The notes below the pieces were generated by a model. The model had not been told where the DNA came from, did not search any database, and worked only from the letters and a program-made list of their open reading frames with translations. From assembly GCF_027622875.1 (NCBI RefSeq), contig NZ_JAPZVP010000012.1:112460-176459 (forward strand): DNA of 64,000 nt, written 5' to 3'. Source of the DNA: Glycomyces luteolus (GTDB lineage: Bacteria; Actinomycetota; Actinomycetes; Mycobacteriales; Micromonosporaceae). Within the stretch, counting starts at the first letter, position 1; each line of letters opens with the position of its first letter. Position numbers and translations under genes: made by a program. Of the stretch, positions 26,004 to 35,837 are shown in pieces.

Positions 26004-26828
26004 TCAGTCCATCTTCTTGCTCGACATGATGGTGAAGTGCGCGCCCGTCGGCGACACCAGGACCGCCATGCGCCCTCCCGGGTCGTCCACCGGCGCCACC
26101 GCCACCCGGCCGCCCAGGTCGACCGCCTTCGCCGCCGTCAGGTCCACCGAGTTGGTGCCGAAGCACACCAGCCAATGCGGCTTCATCCGCACCTCCGGCC
26201 CGAGCGCCATCCGCGCCCCGCCGAACTCCACCGCGGACCCGGTCAGGCCGTGGTGGTGCGTCCACAGCCCCACGTACGGCGCGTCATGCGACGCCTCCTC
26301 CGCACCCGGCACCTTCACCGACCAGTTCAGCAGCTCCGAGTAGAACTGCATCGCCTCCACCGGCGCGCCGTCGTAAACGTATTCGAACCACACCGCCGCG
26401 CCCGGCTCACCGTACGCCGTGAACCCCACGTGCTCGCTCATCGGCTCGAACAGGCCGAACGCCCCGCCGTCCGGGTCCTTCACCGCCGCGTACACCAGGT
26501 CGTCGCCCACCCGCACCGGATGGCTGATGATGTGGCCGCCGAGCTTCTCCGCGTCGGCCGCCGCCTGGAAGCAGTCGGCCACATGGAACGCGACCCCCCA
26601 CTCCGACACCGCATCCGCGGTGCCCGGCGGATTCGGGGCGAGCCCGCCCACGGCGCGCGCCACCGACACCGTGGAACCCAGGCACAGCTCGGTGTAATGC
26701 CCGAACTCCTCCCCGGTGCCGAAACTCGCCCACTTGAACAGGCGCATATAGAAATCCAGGTCTCGGGTCAGATCAGGGGTGTTCGCGTCAGCCCAGATCG
26801 GGGCTCCCAGCGGAATCTTGGTAGGCAT
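26004..26828 (-). CDS. Two-domain VOC family protein, paralogue of the next gene
   Basis: 274 residues from the ATG at 26828 with AAGGACC upstream. The beginning PTKIPLGAPIWADANTPDLT and the second module AAVWFEYVYDGAPVEAMQFY align with the neighbouring protein, so the pair arose by tandem duplication. Conserved YTE/HYT and FGLFEP segments mark the VOC beta-alpha-beta-beta-beta units. The two probably share a transcript. Confidence 0.85.
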   Translation of the reverse strand: MPTKIPLGAPIWADANTPDLTRDLDFYMRLFKWASFGTGEEFGHYTELCLGSTVSVARAVGGLAPNPPGTADAVSEWGVAFHVADCFQAAADAEKLGGHIISHPVRVGDDLVYAAVKDPDGGAFGLFEPMSEHVGFTAYGEPGAAVWFEYVYDGAPVEAMQFYSELLNWSVKVPGAEEASHDAPYVGLWTHHHGLTGSAVEFGGARMALGPEVRMKPHWLVCFGTNSVDLTAAKAVDLGGRVAVAPVDDPGGRMAVLVSPTGAHFTIMSSKKMD

Positions 26829-26967
26829 GCGGCGGTCCTTCACAGGTCGGTCGGTCACCCCCACCGTCCCACGGGGGTACGACGCAGGCAAGGCCTCCGG
26901 CGAGCCGACGCGGCCGGTGCGAGGCGGATCCGGCGGTTACCCGCCCGCCGCGCCAAGGAAACGCGCC

Positions 26968-27000
26968 GAGGCCCGCCGGCGCCGAGCGCGGGCGGGCCTC
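26968..27000 (-). terminator. Hairpin after mscL
   Basis: GAGGCCCGCC and GGCGGGCCTC form a 10-bp stem just past the mscL stop codon on the minus strand. No T-run. Confidence 0.45.
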
Positions 27001-27008
27001 CGATCACA

Positions 27009-27419
27009 TCAGCTCCGGTTCTGCTGCCGCAATAGATCGCGGCTCTGCTGCTGCTGCCGCAGCAGATCGCGGATCTCCTGCAGCACTTCGATCTCCGCCA
27101 CCACGTGCACCTCGTCGACCTTCGGCGCGAATCGCTCACGGAGCTTGTTCATCGGCAGCACGACCACGAAGTACACCGCCAGCGCCGTCAGAAAGAACAC
27201 CAGGACGCCGTTCAGGAACAGTCCGTACGGGAACACGACGCCGTTCACCGTGAACTCGCCGCCCACTTCGGCCCCGCCCGTGACCAGCGTGATCAGCGGA
27301 TTGAGGAACGCCGTGCCGAACGAAGCCACGAGCGCCGTCATCGCCGCGCCCATGACGACCGCGACGGCCAGCTCCACCACATTGCCGCGCATCAGAAAAT
27401 CTTTGAACCCTTTGATCAT
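27009..27419 (-). CDS. mscL: Large-conductance mechanosensitive channel
   Basis: 136 residues from the ATG at 27419. The N-terminal MIKGFKDFLMRGNVVELAVA, with the S1 amphipathic helix and pore-lining TM1 (AVAVVMGAAMTALVASF), and the second helix near 68-90 are diagnostic. The C-terminal coiled bundle (EVLQEIRDLLRQQQ) is present, with a short duplicated RDLLRQQ. It opens under membrane tension to release solutes on osmotic downshock. Confidence 0.95.
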   Translation of the reverse strand: MIKGFKDFLMRGNVVELAVAVVMGAAMTALVASFGTAFLNPLITLVTGGAEVGGEFTVNGVVFPYGLFLNGVLVFFLTALAVYFVVVLPMNKLRERFAPKVDEVHVVAEIEVLQEIRDLLRQQQQSRDLLRQQNRS

Positions 27420-27594
27420 GCCCAAGAGTTTCGCATCCCCCTGCTTTGGAACAGCAGTCGCGAATCCCAGTGTCGACGTGGCGCAGGCGACATCACCCGG
27501 AAGGGAACAAACGGACCGGTCAAGCGGTTGCATCCGGACGTGGCCGATCACTCGGCCCCGCGGACACCGAAACCCTGCGTGAAAGGCATTCCCC

Positions 27595-28440
27595 ATGAGC
27601 GACATCGTGATCGGCGGCGACCTCCAGGTGAACCGGCTCGGCTACGGCGCGATGCGCCTGTCCGGCGACCCTGGAATCTTCACCCCGCCGAAGGACCGCG
27701 CGAACGCCGTCGCCGTCCTGCGCCGCGCCGTCGAACTCGGCGTCGACTTCATCGACACCGCCGACGCCTACGCGCTCGGCGACAACGAGCAACTCATCGC
27801 CGAAGCCCTGCGCCCCTACGCGGACAGCGTCGTGATCGCCACCAAGGGCGGCAACACCCGCCCCTCGCCCGCGGAATGGGTCGCGGTCGGCAACCCCGGC
27901 TACATCCGCCAGCAGGTCGAACTCAGCCTTCGCCGCCTCGGCGTCGAGACCATCGACCTCTACCAGATCCACCGCCTCGACCTGAGCCTGCCGATCGCCG
28001 ACCAGATCGAGACCCTCGCCGAACTCCAGCGCCAGGGCAAGATCCGCCACATCGGCCTCTCCGAGGTCACCGTGGACCAGCTCAAGGAGGCCCAGGCGGT
28101 CGCGCCGATCGCGAGCGTCCAGAACCTCTACAACCTCATCAACCGCCAGAGCGAGGCCGTGCTCGACTACACCGCCGAGCAGGGCATCGCGTTCATCCCG
28201 TGGTTCCCGATCGCCGCCGGCGAGCACGCCGGGCCCGACGGGCCGGTCGGCAAGATCGCCGCCGAGATCGGCGCGACCCCGGCGCAGACCGCGCTGGCGT
28301 GGCTGCTGCGCCGCTCGGACAACATCGTGCCGATTCCGGGCACGAGTTCGATCGCGCACCTGGAGGAGAACGTGGGCGCGCGCGACCTGGTGCTCACCGA
28401 CGCCCAGTACGAGGCGTTGAACGGCTTGGCTTCGGCCTAG
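27595..28440 (+). CDS. Aldo/keto reductase
   Basis: 281 residues; ATG after GAAAGG. The AKR barrel tetrad is intact: Asp54 and Tyr59 (FIDTADAYALGDNE), Lys84 (IATKGG) and His126 (YQIHRLD), with the NADPH-binding end IPGTSSIAHLEENV. It reduces aldehydes or ketones with NAD(P)H in the cytosol; substrate unknown. Related to the actinobacterial Tas-like group. It is followed by a strong terminator shared with the convergent glycosidase gene. Confidence 0.92.
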   Translation: MSDIVIGGDLQVNRLGYGAMRLSGDPGIFTPPKDRANAVAVLRRAVELGVDFIDTADAYALGDNEQLIAEALRPYADSVVIATKGGNTRPSPAEWVAVGNPGYIRQQVELSLRRLGVETIDLYQIHRLDLSLPIADQIETLAELQRQGKIRHIGLSEVTVDQLKEAQAVAPIASVQNLYNLINRQSEAVLDYTAEQGIAFIPWFPIAAGEHAGPDGPVGKIAAEIGATPAQTALAWLLRRSDNIVPIPGTSSIAHLEENVGARDLVLTDAQYEALNGLASA

Positions 28441-28454
28441 CGGACGACGAGGGG

Positions 28455-28483
28455 GCCCGCGCCGATCCGGCGCGGGCTTTCTT
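28455..28483. terminator. Rho-independent terminator between convergent genes
   Basis: GCCCGCGCCG, 3-nt loop, CGGCGCGGGC, then TTTCTT. The stem starts 15 bp after the aldo/keto reductase stop codon and lies 8 bp before the end of the convergent glycosidase gene. Confidence 0.8.
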
Positions 28484-28490
28484 GTGCGCC

Positions 28491-30848
28491 TTAGGGGTTG
28501 AGCGGGGCGATGCGGAAGTGCTCGAACTCGGCGGTGGGGCCGTCGGGGTTGGCGAAGACGATCGTGTTGCGGCCTTCCGCGAGGTCGATGACGACCGGGT
28601 AGGTCCAGAAGTCGTTCCAGGTCCAGGTGCCGCGCATGGGGTGGGTGCCCGCGTCCTTGCCGTTGACGGTGATGGCGCAGTGGCGGGTGACGATGTCGAT
28701 GTTGTATTCGTGGCCTTCGCCGCGTTCGCCGTTCGCGTAGCTGACGAGGAGCATGTGCGGGCCCCCGGCGGCGTCGACCTCGATGGCGGCGGTGGCGCCG
28801 CGCCCGTTCCAGCCGATGACGTGGCCGCGGTGGGCGAAGTCGTTGACGACGAGGCAGGAGCCGCCCGAGCGGGCCACCTCGGCGGCGTCCACTTCGACCG
28901 GTCGGGGTCCGGTCGCGGGGGCGACGAGGATCGGCCCGGTGATCGGCCCGGTGCGCAGCCGGTTGACCCCGGCGTGGAGGAACACGGGCCGGGAGAGGTC
29001 GACGAGGACGTCCTGGTTCTGCGGCCCGGCGAGGACGCCGGTGTCGGTGCCTTCGATGCGGTGGTAGCCCGCTTCGGCCGCGTACAGGTCGAAGACCAGG
29101 CCGTCGGCGTGCGGGCGGGCGAAGGCGGCGTCGTAGGAGACGTGGCCGCCGCGGCGCTCGGTGAGCTCGATCTTGTCGAGGGCGACCTCGCCGCGGGCGG
29201 TGCCGATCGCCCCGGATTTGGAGAGCTCGACGGTGTTCGCGCCGGCCCGCAGGGTGATCGGGACGCGCGCGATCGAGCGATGGCCCCAGTTCATGGTGCT
29301 CGGGTAGTCGAGGAAGCGCTCCGCGCCGTTGACGGTGAGGACCTGCTGCGCGGGTTGGGGTTCGGTGGCCTCGGCGCCGCGCCCGTACATGTGGGAGTAG
29401 AAGACCGCGAGGTCGTATTCGCCGGCCTCGGGGACTTCGACCTGGAAGACCACGGCCGAGTCGGTGAGGTTCAGGCCGCACACGTCGTGCTCGCCGGAGG
29501 CGGCGAAGGCGTTCCCGTCGTCGGCGTGGCCGTGCCGGGTGATCTCGCCGGAGGTGATGTCGGCGGCCTCGGCGTCCCACTGGCCCTTCCAGGGCGGCGG
29601 CCCGATGACGGCGGCTTCGCCGGGGGTGACGGTGATCCAGTACGCGGCCATGCGGTCGGGACCGTAGACCGGGATCTCAAGGCCCGCAGGGTGACCTACG
29701 ACCTGCGCGATCGGCTGGGGCGGGCCCGAGGCGCCCTCGTAGCCGGTCCAGTCGATGCGGTGCACGGTGGCCGTGACCCGCTCGCCCCAGAACTCGGGGT
29801 CGAGTCCCGTTGCGGCGACGAGGAAGTCCTCGACCGTGCCGCCCGCGAGGATCTGGGCGGTGCGCCGCGCGGCGTCGATGGTCGCGATGCCCTGCAAGGT
29901 GTCCACAGTGTTCGGATGGGGCGGCTCGACGCGCACGGTCTGGCCGGTCATCCCCGAGTAGGCCTTGAGGAACCACCACGCGCCGTTCGGCAGGTTCGGC
30001 TGCGGGGCCGCGCCCGAGTATCCGCCGGCGGCGGTCCAGTACGCCATGTCGGCGTGGACCTTCGCCTCCTCGAACATCGCCGCCCACTGCACGAGCTGCC
30101 CGGGGACGGAGAGGTCGCGGTTGTTCCCGTACTCGTCGATGTTCACGCGGCGCGGCGAGATCCCGAGCGAGCGCTCCAGCCCCCGGTAGGCGGCGTAGTG
30201 GCCGCGGAACTCCGCGAGCGAGCGCGGCGAGAGCTCGTGCCAGGCGATCCACTCGGGGAGCGTCCCGGTGTCGCGTGCGCGCCTGAGGAAGTGCGGCAGG
30301 AACTCGGGGTGGTAGTACGCCTCGTTCGGCCCGGCGATCGGCACGCCGGGCGCGAGCCCGCGCAGGAGCTGCACGGTGGTGATCCAGTCGGCGAGGAACC
30401 GGTCGAACTTCGCGGGCGCGTTCTCCTTGAGCGAGTACCAGATCCAGTCCGGTTCGTTGAACGGCACCCAGACGAGGCGCCCGGCGTTCTCGGGCGTGAG
30501 CATCGGCGGCACGACCGCGCACAGCCGCTCGTGGTAGACGTCGATGCCCACGTCCTCGTACGGCCACTTGGCGAACAGGTCCTGCAGGTACACGAAGGCG
30601 AGGCCGTCCCCGTTGCGGCGCAGGGCGTTCACCACGCTGGACGCGTCGCCTCCCGGGTGCTGCGCGCCGCCGTCCGGCTTCACCGCGAGGGTGGTGATGT
30701 CGAGCGCGTCGAGCAGCTCGTCGCCGGGCACGCCGTCCTCAGAGACGCCGTACAGGGACCCGGCCGCGCCGTGCAGCACCGGGCCGGTCGGGGCGGCGAA
30801 ATCCGCGATGAGGCGGGCCGCCCCCTGAGGGAGGGGGTTGAGGGCCAT
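28491..30848 (-). CDS. Clan GH-A glycoside hydrolase (GH39-like) with C-terminal CBM-like domains
   Basis: 785 residues. Residues about 20-330 look like a TIM barrel: WVPFNEPDW gives the acid/base Glu132 after Asn131, and VNIDEYGNNRD gives the nucleophile Glu239, as in GH39/GH51-type retaining enzymes. Residues about 430-560 (SAVVFQVEVPEAGEYDLAVF) and 570-785 are beta-sandwiches of the CBM6/CBM35 kind, ending near the NTIVFANPDG strand. No signal peptide is visible, so it seems cytosolic, which is odd for a CBM-bearing enzyme. It starts 16 bp after the LacI regulator gene, in one operon. Substrate unknown. Confidence 0.8.
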   Translation of the reverse strand: MALNPLPQGAARLIADFAAPTGPVLHGAAGSLYGVSEDGVPGDELLDALDITTLAVKPDGGAQHPGGDASSVVNALRRNGDGLAFVYLQDLFAKWPYEDVGIDVYHERLCAVVPPMLTPENAGRLVWVPFNEPDWIWYSLKENAPAKFDRFLADWITTVQLLRGLAPGVPIAGPNEAYYHPEFLPHFLRRARDTGTLPEWIAWHELSPRSLAEFRGHYAAYRGLERSLGISPRRVNIDEYGNNRDLSVPGQLVQWAAMFEEAKVHADMAYWTAAGGYSGAAPQPNLPNGAWWFLKAYSGMTGQTVRVEPPHPNTVDTLQGIATIDAARRTAQILAGGTVEDFLVAATGLDPEFWGERVTATVHRIDWTGYEGASGPPQPIAQVVGHPAGLEIPVYGPDRMAAYWITVTPGEAAVIGPPPWKGQWDAEAADITSGEITRHGHADDGNAFAASGEHDVCGLNLTDSAVVFQVEVPEAGEYDLAVFYSHMYGRGAEATEPQPAQQVLTVNGAERFLDYPSTMNWGHRSIARVPITLRAGANTVELSKSGAIGTARGEVALDKIELTERRGGHVSYDAAFARPHADGLVFDLYAAEAGYHRIEGTDTGVLAGPQNQDVLVDLSRPVFLHAGVNRLRTGPITGPILVAPATGPRPVEVDAAEVARSGGSCLVVNDFAHRGHVIGWNGRGATAAIEVDAAGGPHMLLVSYANGERGEGHEYNIDIVTRHCAITVNGKDAGTHPMRGTWTWNDFWTYPVVIDLAEGRNTIVFANPDGPTAEFEHFRIAPLNP

Positions 30849-30864
30849 TGCCGGGCCTTTCGGA

Positions 30865-31911
30865 TCAGGATCGGGAGCGGGGCGGGCCCGAGGTCTCGCG
30901 GATGATGAGCTCGGGGTCGGGCCAGCTCGGCTTCGGCCGCGGGTTCGTGCTGTCGACGCGGTGGCGCAGCAGCTCGAACGCGCCCCGGCCCACGCTCTCG
31001 AAGTCCTGGTTGACGGTGGTCAGCGCGGGGGTGGTGTACGCGGTGAACGGCGTGTTGTCGAAGCCGACGATGGAGAGGTCGCCGGGGACGTCGCGCCCGG
31101 CGAGGTGCGCGGCGCGCAGCGTCGCGAGGGCGAGGTGGTCGTTGCCGCAGAGGATCGCGGTCACCGAGGGGTCGGCGATGAGCGGCTGCACTGCCTTGAA
31201 CGCCTCGGCGAACGTCCAGCCGGAGGGCACCGCGTCGGGCACCTCGCGTCCGGCCTCGCGCAGGGTCCGCGCCCAGCCGTCCGCGCGGTGGGCCTTGCCG
31301 CCGCCGAAGGTGCCCGTCGAGGTGGGGATCGCCAGATGGTGCACGGTCTCGTGACCCTGGTCCAGCAGGTAGCGGGTGGCCTCCGCCGCGGCCTTGCCGT
31401 CGTCCATGCCGACCAGCCACGGCGAGGCGGCGAGCTCCTCGGCGGTGTAAGGCCCTATGGCGACCATCGCCTGCGGCTGGGTGTCGAGCAGGACCTGCTT
31501 GGCGCGCATCCCGGGCTCGTCGTGGGCCATGATGATCGTCGGCTCGCCCGCGCGGGGGAGGCGCGCGATGATGTCCTCGTCCGAGTGGGTGTCGGCCGGG
31601 TCGAGCACGGAGATCTGCACGCTCCAGTCGAGCGAGCGGGCGGCCTTCTCGATGCCGCGCAGTGCGGCCTCGGGCCCGTAGAGAGAGGTGTCGGCGGCGA
31701 GCACCGTGACGGACTCGACCGCGCCGCCCGCGAGGCTGCGGGCCAGCCGGTTGGGCCGGTAGCCCAGCTCGGCGATGGCCTCCAGCACCTTGTCCCGGGT
31801 CGCCGCGGCGACCCGCGGCGAGCCGTTGACGACGCGGGAGACGGTCTGGTGGGAGACCCCGGCCAGTCTCGCCACATCCCAGATACTGGCTGCCTTCTTC
31901 GGTTGCGCCAT
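30865..31911 (-). CDS. LacI family transcriptional regulator
   Basis: 348 residues from the ATG at 31911 (an upstream in-frame ATG at 32025 lies inside the promoter). Residues 8-28 are the helix-turn-helix and hinge helix start: SIWDVARLAGVSHQTVSRVV, followed by GYRPNRLARSLAGG. The rest is a periplasmic-binding-protein-like sugar sensor (about 65-340). It is the first gene of the operon with the glycosidase and should repress it until a sugar ligand binds. A matching operator overlaps its own -10 box. Confidence 0.92.
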   Translation of the reverse strand: MAQPKKAASIWDVARLAGVSHQTVSRVVNGSPRVAAATRDKVLEAIAELGYRPNRLARSLAGGAVESVTVLAADTSLYGPEAALRGIEKAARSLDWSVQISVLDPADTHSDEDIIARLPRAGEPTIIMAHDEPGMRAKQVLLDTQPQAMVAIGPYTAEELAASPWLVGMDDGKAAAEATRYLLDQGHETVHHLAIPTSTGTFGGGKAHRADGWARTLREAGREVPDAVPSGWTFAEAFKAVQPLIADPSVTAILCGNDHLALATLRAAHLAGRDVPGDLSIVGFDNTPFTAYTTPALTTVNQDFESVGRGAFELLRHRVDSTNPRPKPSWPDPELIIRETSGPPRSRS

Positions 31912-32012
31912 CGCTGTAGGTCTCTTTCTTTGTTCGTCGCAGGCCGTCCCAGGGGACCGGGCCGTCCCAGTCCTAGTGTGGCCGCAGTCCCATACGACGA
32001 TACGCCGAGTGA

Positions 32013-32041
32013 TGTTAACGATCACTTTGGTTATGGGTCAA
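32013..32041 (-). promoter_or_regulatory. Promoter and LacI-type operator of the regulator-glycosidase operon
   Basis: On the minus strand TTGACC (32036-32041), a 17-bp spacer and TTAACA (32013-32018) form a good sigma-70-like promoter about 100 bp before the lacI start. Read on the plus strand, TGTTAACGATCACT (32013-32026) fits the CG-centred partial palindrome of LacI sites (TGnnAnCGnTnnC), sitting on the -10. This arrangement predicts autorepression. Confidence 0.6.
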
Positions 32042-32210
32042 TCACAGTACAACACAGTTTCGCAACAGCGGGGTCATGCCGAGGTAACGGTTCCGGATGC
32101 CCCCGCGAATGCCCCAAACGGCACAACCGGCCCTCCAGTCGCCTCGGTTGCGCTCTTCGAGGGGCTTGTGAGGCCGAGTTCACACACTCGAAATCTTTGG
32201 CGACAACTTC

Positions 32211-32240
32211 TTAACACGCAGGCCCGGGTCGCGTAACACG
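32211..32240 (+). promoter_or_regulatory. Two TAACACG direct repeats 22 bp apart, upstream of amtB
   Basis: TTAACACG and GTAACACG repeat with a 22-bp period and end just before a candidate -35 (TTGGTG, 32243-32248) that is 18 bp from TAGGTA (32267-32272). The TnAC cores at 22-bp spacing resemble the a-boxes of GlnR-type response-regulator sites, and amtB is a classical GlnR target. The GAAAC b-boxes are not matched, so this is tentative. Confidence 0.35.
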
Positions 32241-32278
32241 TCTTGGTGAAGCTGGCATCACTCCGGTAGGTAGGAGCA

Positions 32279-32312
32279 TCACGCGCCGGCCGATTCGTCG
32301 GTCGGCGCGTGA
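32279..32312 (+). ncRNA. 15-bp hairpin with a TTCG tetraloop in the amtB leader
   Basis: TCACGCGCCGGCCGA and TCGGTCGGCGCGTGA pair along 15 positions (one G-U as RNA) across TTCG, an exceptionally stable tetraloop. It lies about 90 bp before the amtB start and just after the candidate promoter, so it would cap the mRNA. No T-run follows. It may stabilise the transcript, terminate early, or be bound by a protein. Confidence 0.55.
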
Positions 32313-32403
32313 CAACACCTATCCCGAGCACCGTCGCTCCCCTCACGCCGGAACAGCCTTAAAGCCCGCAGTACTTTTCTATCTCCCTTGAGAGGAGGCG
32401 GCC

Positions 32404-33741
32404 ATGCCCGAGCTCGACACTGGCAGCAATGCCTGGATCTTGACCTCCGCCGCCCTTGTTCTGCTCATGACGCCTGGTCTGGCCCTGTTCTACGGCGGTC
32501 TCACCAGGGCCTCGAGCGTCCTCAACATGATGATGAAGTGCCTGGTCGCGATCGGTGTCGTATCCATCGCCTGGGTCCTCGTCGGCGAGTCGATCGCGAT
32601 CGGCAACACGGACCCCGAGACCGGCAGCGCCGCCACGAACTCCTTCTTCGGAGACTTGAGCAGCTCGTTCGGCCTGGACTACCTCACCGACCTCAGCGGC
32701 GTCACCGCCGGCGTCTCCAACGGCGCCCTCTCGGCCTTCGGCATGATGTTCGCCATCATCACCGTCGCCCTCATCGCCGGTGCCGTCGCCGACCGCATGA
32801 AGTTCTTCTCCTGGGTCATCTTCGCGACCGTCTGGGTCGTCGTGGTCTACGCCCCCGTGGCCTTCTGGGTCTGGGGCGGCGGCTGGATCGAGGACTGGGG
32901 CGTGCTCGACTTCGCCGGCGGTTCCGCGGTCCACGCCAACGCCGGTGCCGCGGGCCTCGCCCTCGCGCTGGTCGTCGGCCGCCGCATCGGCTGGAAGGAC
33001 GGCAACTTCGCGCCGCACAACCTGCCGCTCGTCGTCATCGGCACCGGGCTCCTCTGGTTCGGCTGGTTCGGCTTCAACGCCGGCTCCGCCTTCGCCTCCA
33101 ACGGCACCGCGGGCCTCGCCCTGCTGAACACGCAGGTCGCCACCGCCGCCGCCATCCTCGCCTGGCTCATCGTCGACCGCATCCGCGGCATCAAGCCCTC
33201 CGTGCTCGGCGCCTGCTCCGGCGTCATCGCAGGCCTCGTGGCCATCACCCCGGCAGCCGGTTACGTCGCCCCTGTCGGCGCGATCGCCATCGGCCTCGTC
33301 GCGGGCATCATCTGCCCCTTCGCCATCGGCCTCAAGCACAAGCTCGGCTACGACGACGCGCTCGACGTGGTCGGCCTGCACATGGTCGCCGGTATCTGGG
33401 GCTCGATCTCCGTGGGTCTCTTCGCGGTCTCCGAGGTCACCGTGATCGCCGGGGTCTACGACGAAGGCGTCGACGGCCTCTTCTACGGCGGCGACGCCGC
33501 CTTCCTCGGCAAGCAGGCCGCCGCGGTCCTCTCCGTGGTCGCGTTCTCCTTCGTCGCCTCCCTCATCATCGCCTTCATCCTGAAGTTCACCATCGGGGTG
33601 CGGATCAGCGAGGAAGAGGAGCTGGCCGGTATCGACGCCGCCCAGCACGGCGAGGCGGGCTACGACCTGCCGCTCAACGGCAACACCGGCACCGGCCTGC
33701 CCGAGACCAACGCCGAAGCCGTCGAGAAGGTCAACGTCTAA
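32404..33741 (+). CDS. amtB: Ammonium transporter
   Basis: 445 residues; ATG after GAGAGGAGGCGGCC. Eleven membrane helices. Starts LDTGSNAWILTSAALVLLMT, with the Amt FYGGL block, the DFAGGSAVHANAGAAGLA signature with pore His, WFGWFGFNAGS, and the second pore His in DVVGLHMVAGIWGS. It conducts ammonium/ammonia inward. In most actinomycetes glnK and glnD follow; here a terminator hairpin and ffh follow instead. Confidence 0.95.
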   Translation: MPELDTGSNAWILTSAALVLLMTPGLALFYGGLTRASSVLNMMMKCLVAIGVVSIAWVLVGESIAIGNTDPETGSAATNSFFGDLSSSFGLDYLTDLSGVTAGVSNGALSAFGMMFAIITVALIAGAVADRMKFFSWVIFATVWVVVVYAPVAFWVWGGGWIEDWGVLDFAGGSAVHANAGAAGLALALVVGRRIGWKDGNFAPHNLPLVVIGTGLLWFGWFGFNAGSAFASNGTAGLALLNTQVATAAAILAWLIVDRIRGIKPSVLGACSGVIAGLVAITPAAGYVAPVGAIAIGLVAGIICPFAIGLKHKLGYDDALDVVGLHMVAGIWGSISVGLFAVSEVTVIAGVYDEGVDGLFYGGDAAFLGKQAAAVLSVVAFSFVASLIIAFILKFTIGVRISEEEELAGIDAAQHGEAGYDLPLNGNTGTGLPETNAEAVEKVNV

Positions 33742-33770
33742 CGGCAACCGACTTCACGTCACCGCTAAAA

Positions 33771-33803
33771 GGAACGGCCGCCTCCCCCCGGGGCGGCCGT
33801 TCC
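33771..33803 (+). terminator. Terminator after amtB
   Basis: GGAACGGCCGCC pairs exactly with GGCGGCCGTTCC (12 bp, 9-nt loop), 29 bp after the stop codon. A second, weaker copy of the GGCCGTTCCGCC sequence follows. Confidence 0.65.
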
Positions 33804-34002
33804 GCTTGTCCCGGGAAGGCCGTTCCGCCTCCTCAGGGGAAGCTCACGCCCGATCCGGGCATCACCGGGCGGCGGGCGCGCCGCGATCCCCGTTAAGCTC
33901 GTAGGAGCCGTCGCGCCGTCCCAAGGCGCCCCGCTCGCATTCGCGCCTCGCGGCGCCGCCTGCGAGCTGTAAACCTGTACTGCACCATCGAGAGGTTCGC
34001 CC

Positions 34003-35544
<1,542 letters not shown>

Positions 35545-35551
35545 GCAACGG

Positions 35552-35577
35552 TCCCGACCCCCGCCGGGCGGTCGGGA
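35552..35577 (+). terminator. Hairpin after ffh
   Basis: TCCCGACC pairs with GGTCGGGA across a GC-rich loop, 7 bp after the ffh stop. An overlapping alternative stem (CCGCCGGGCG/CGCCCGGCGG) shares the region, so the exact fold is uncertain. Confidence 0.45.
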
Positions 35578-35837
35578 GCGGCCAACCGCGATCGCCCGGC
35601 GGGCGACCGCGAAACGACCGCCGCAGGCCGGTCCGCGCCGAGCGCGACCGGCCTGACGTGTTCTCCGACACGGCCGCCGCGAGGCAAGCGCCGTCTTGTC
35701 GGACCGGGCGCGGAACGTGGCGGTAGAACTCAACCACCCTGGGCGGGCAAGGACTGCCCGCGCCCGCGCACCCCCGCCTTCCCGTCCCGCGCGCCCCCGT
35801 TGAACTTCCGCGCCCGCGCGGGCGATACTGCGAGGCG

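Noticed and set aside
27105..30905. A very long plus-strand open frame (over 1200 codons) opposite the glycosidase and LacI genes
   Set aside because: It is the shadow of strongly G/C-third-position genes on the other strand: Arg/Gly/Val-rich product, no domains, no start signal.
32000..32403. A full GlnR box (GTnAC-n6-GAAAC twice) upstream of amtB
   Set aside because: Only the TnAC half-sites at 22-bp spacing are seen; the GAAAC halves are not matched, so it is listed only as tentative repeats.
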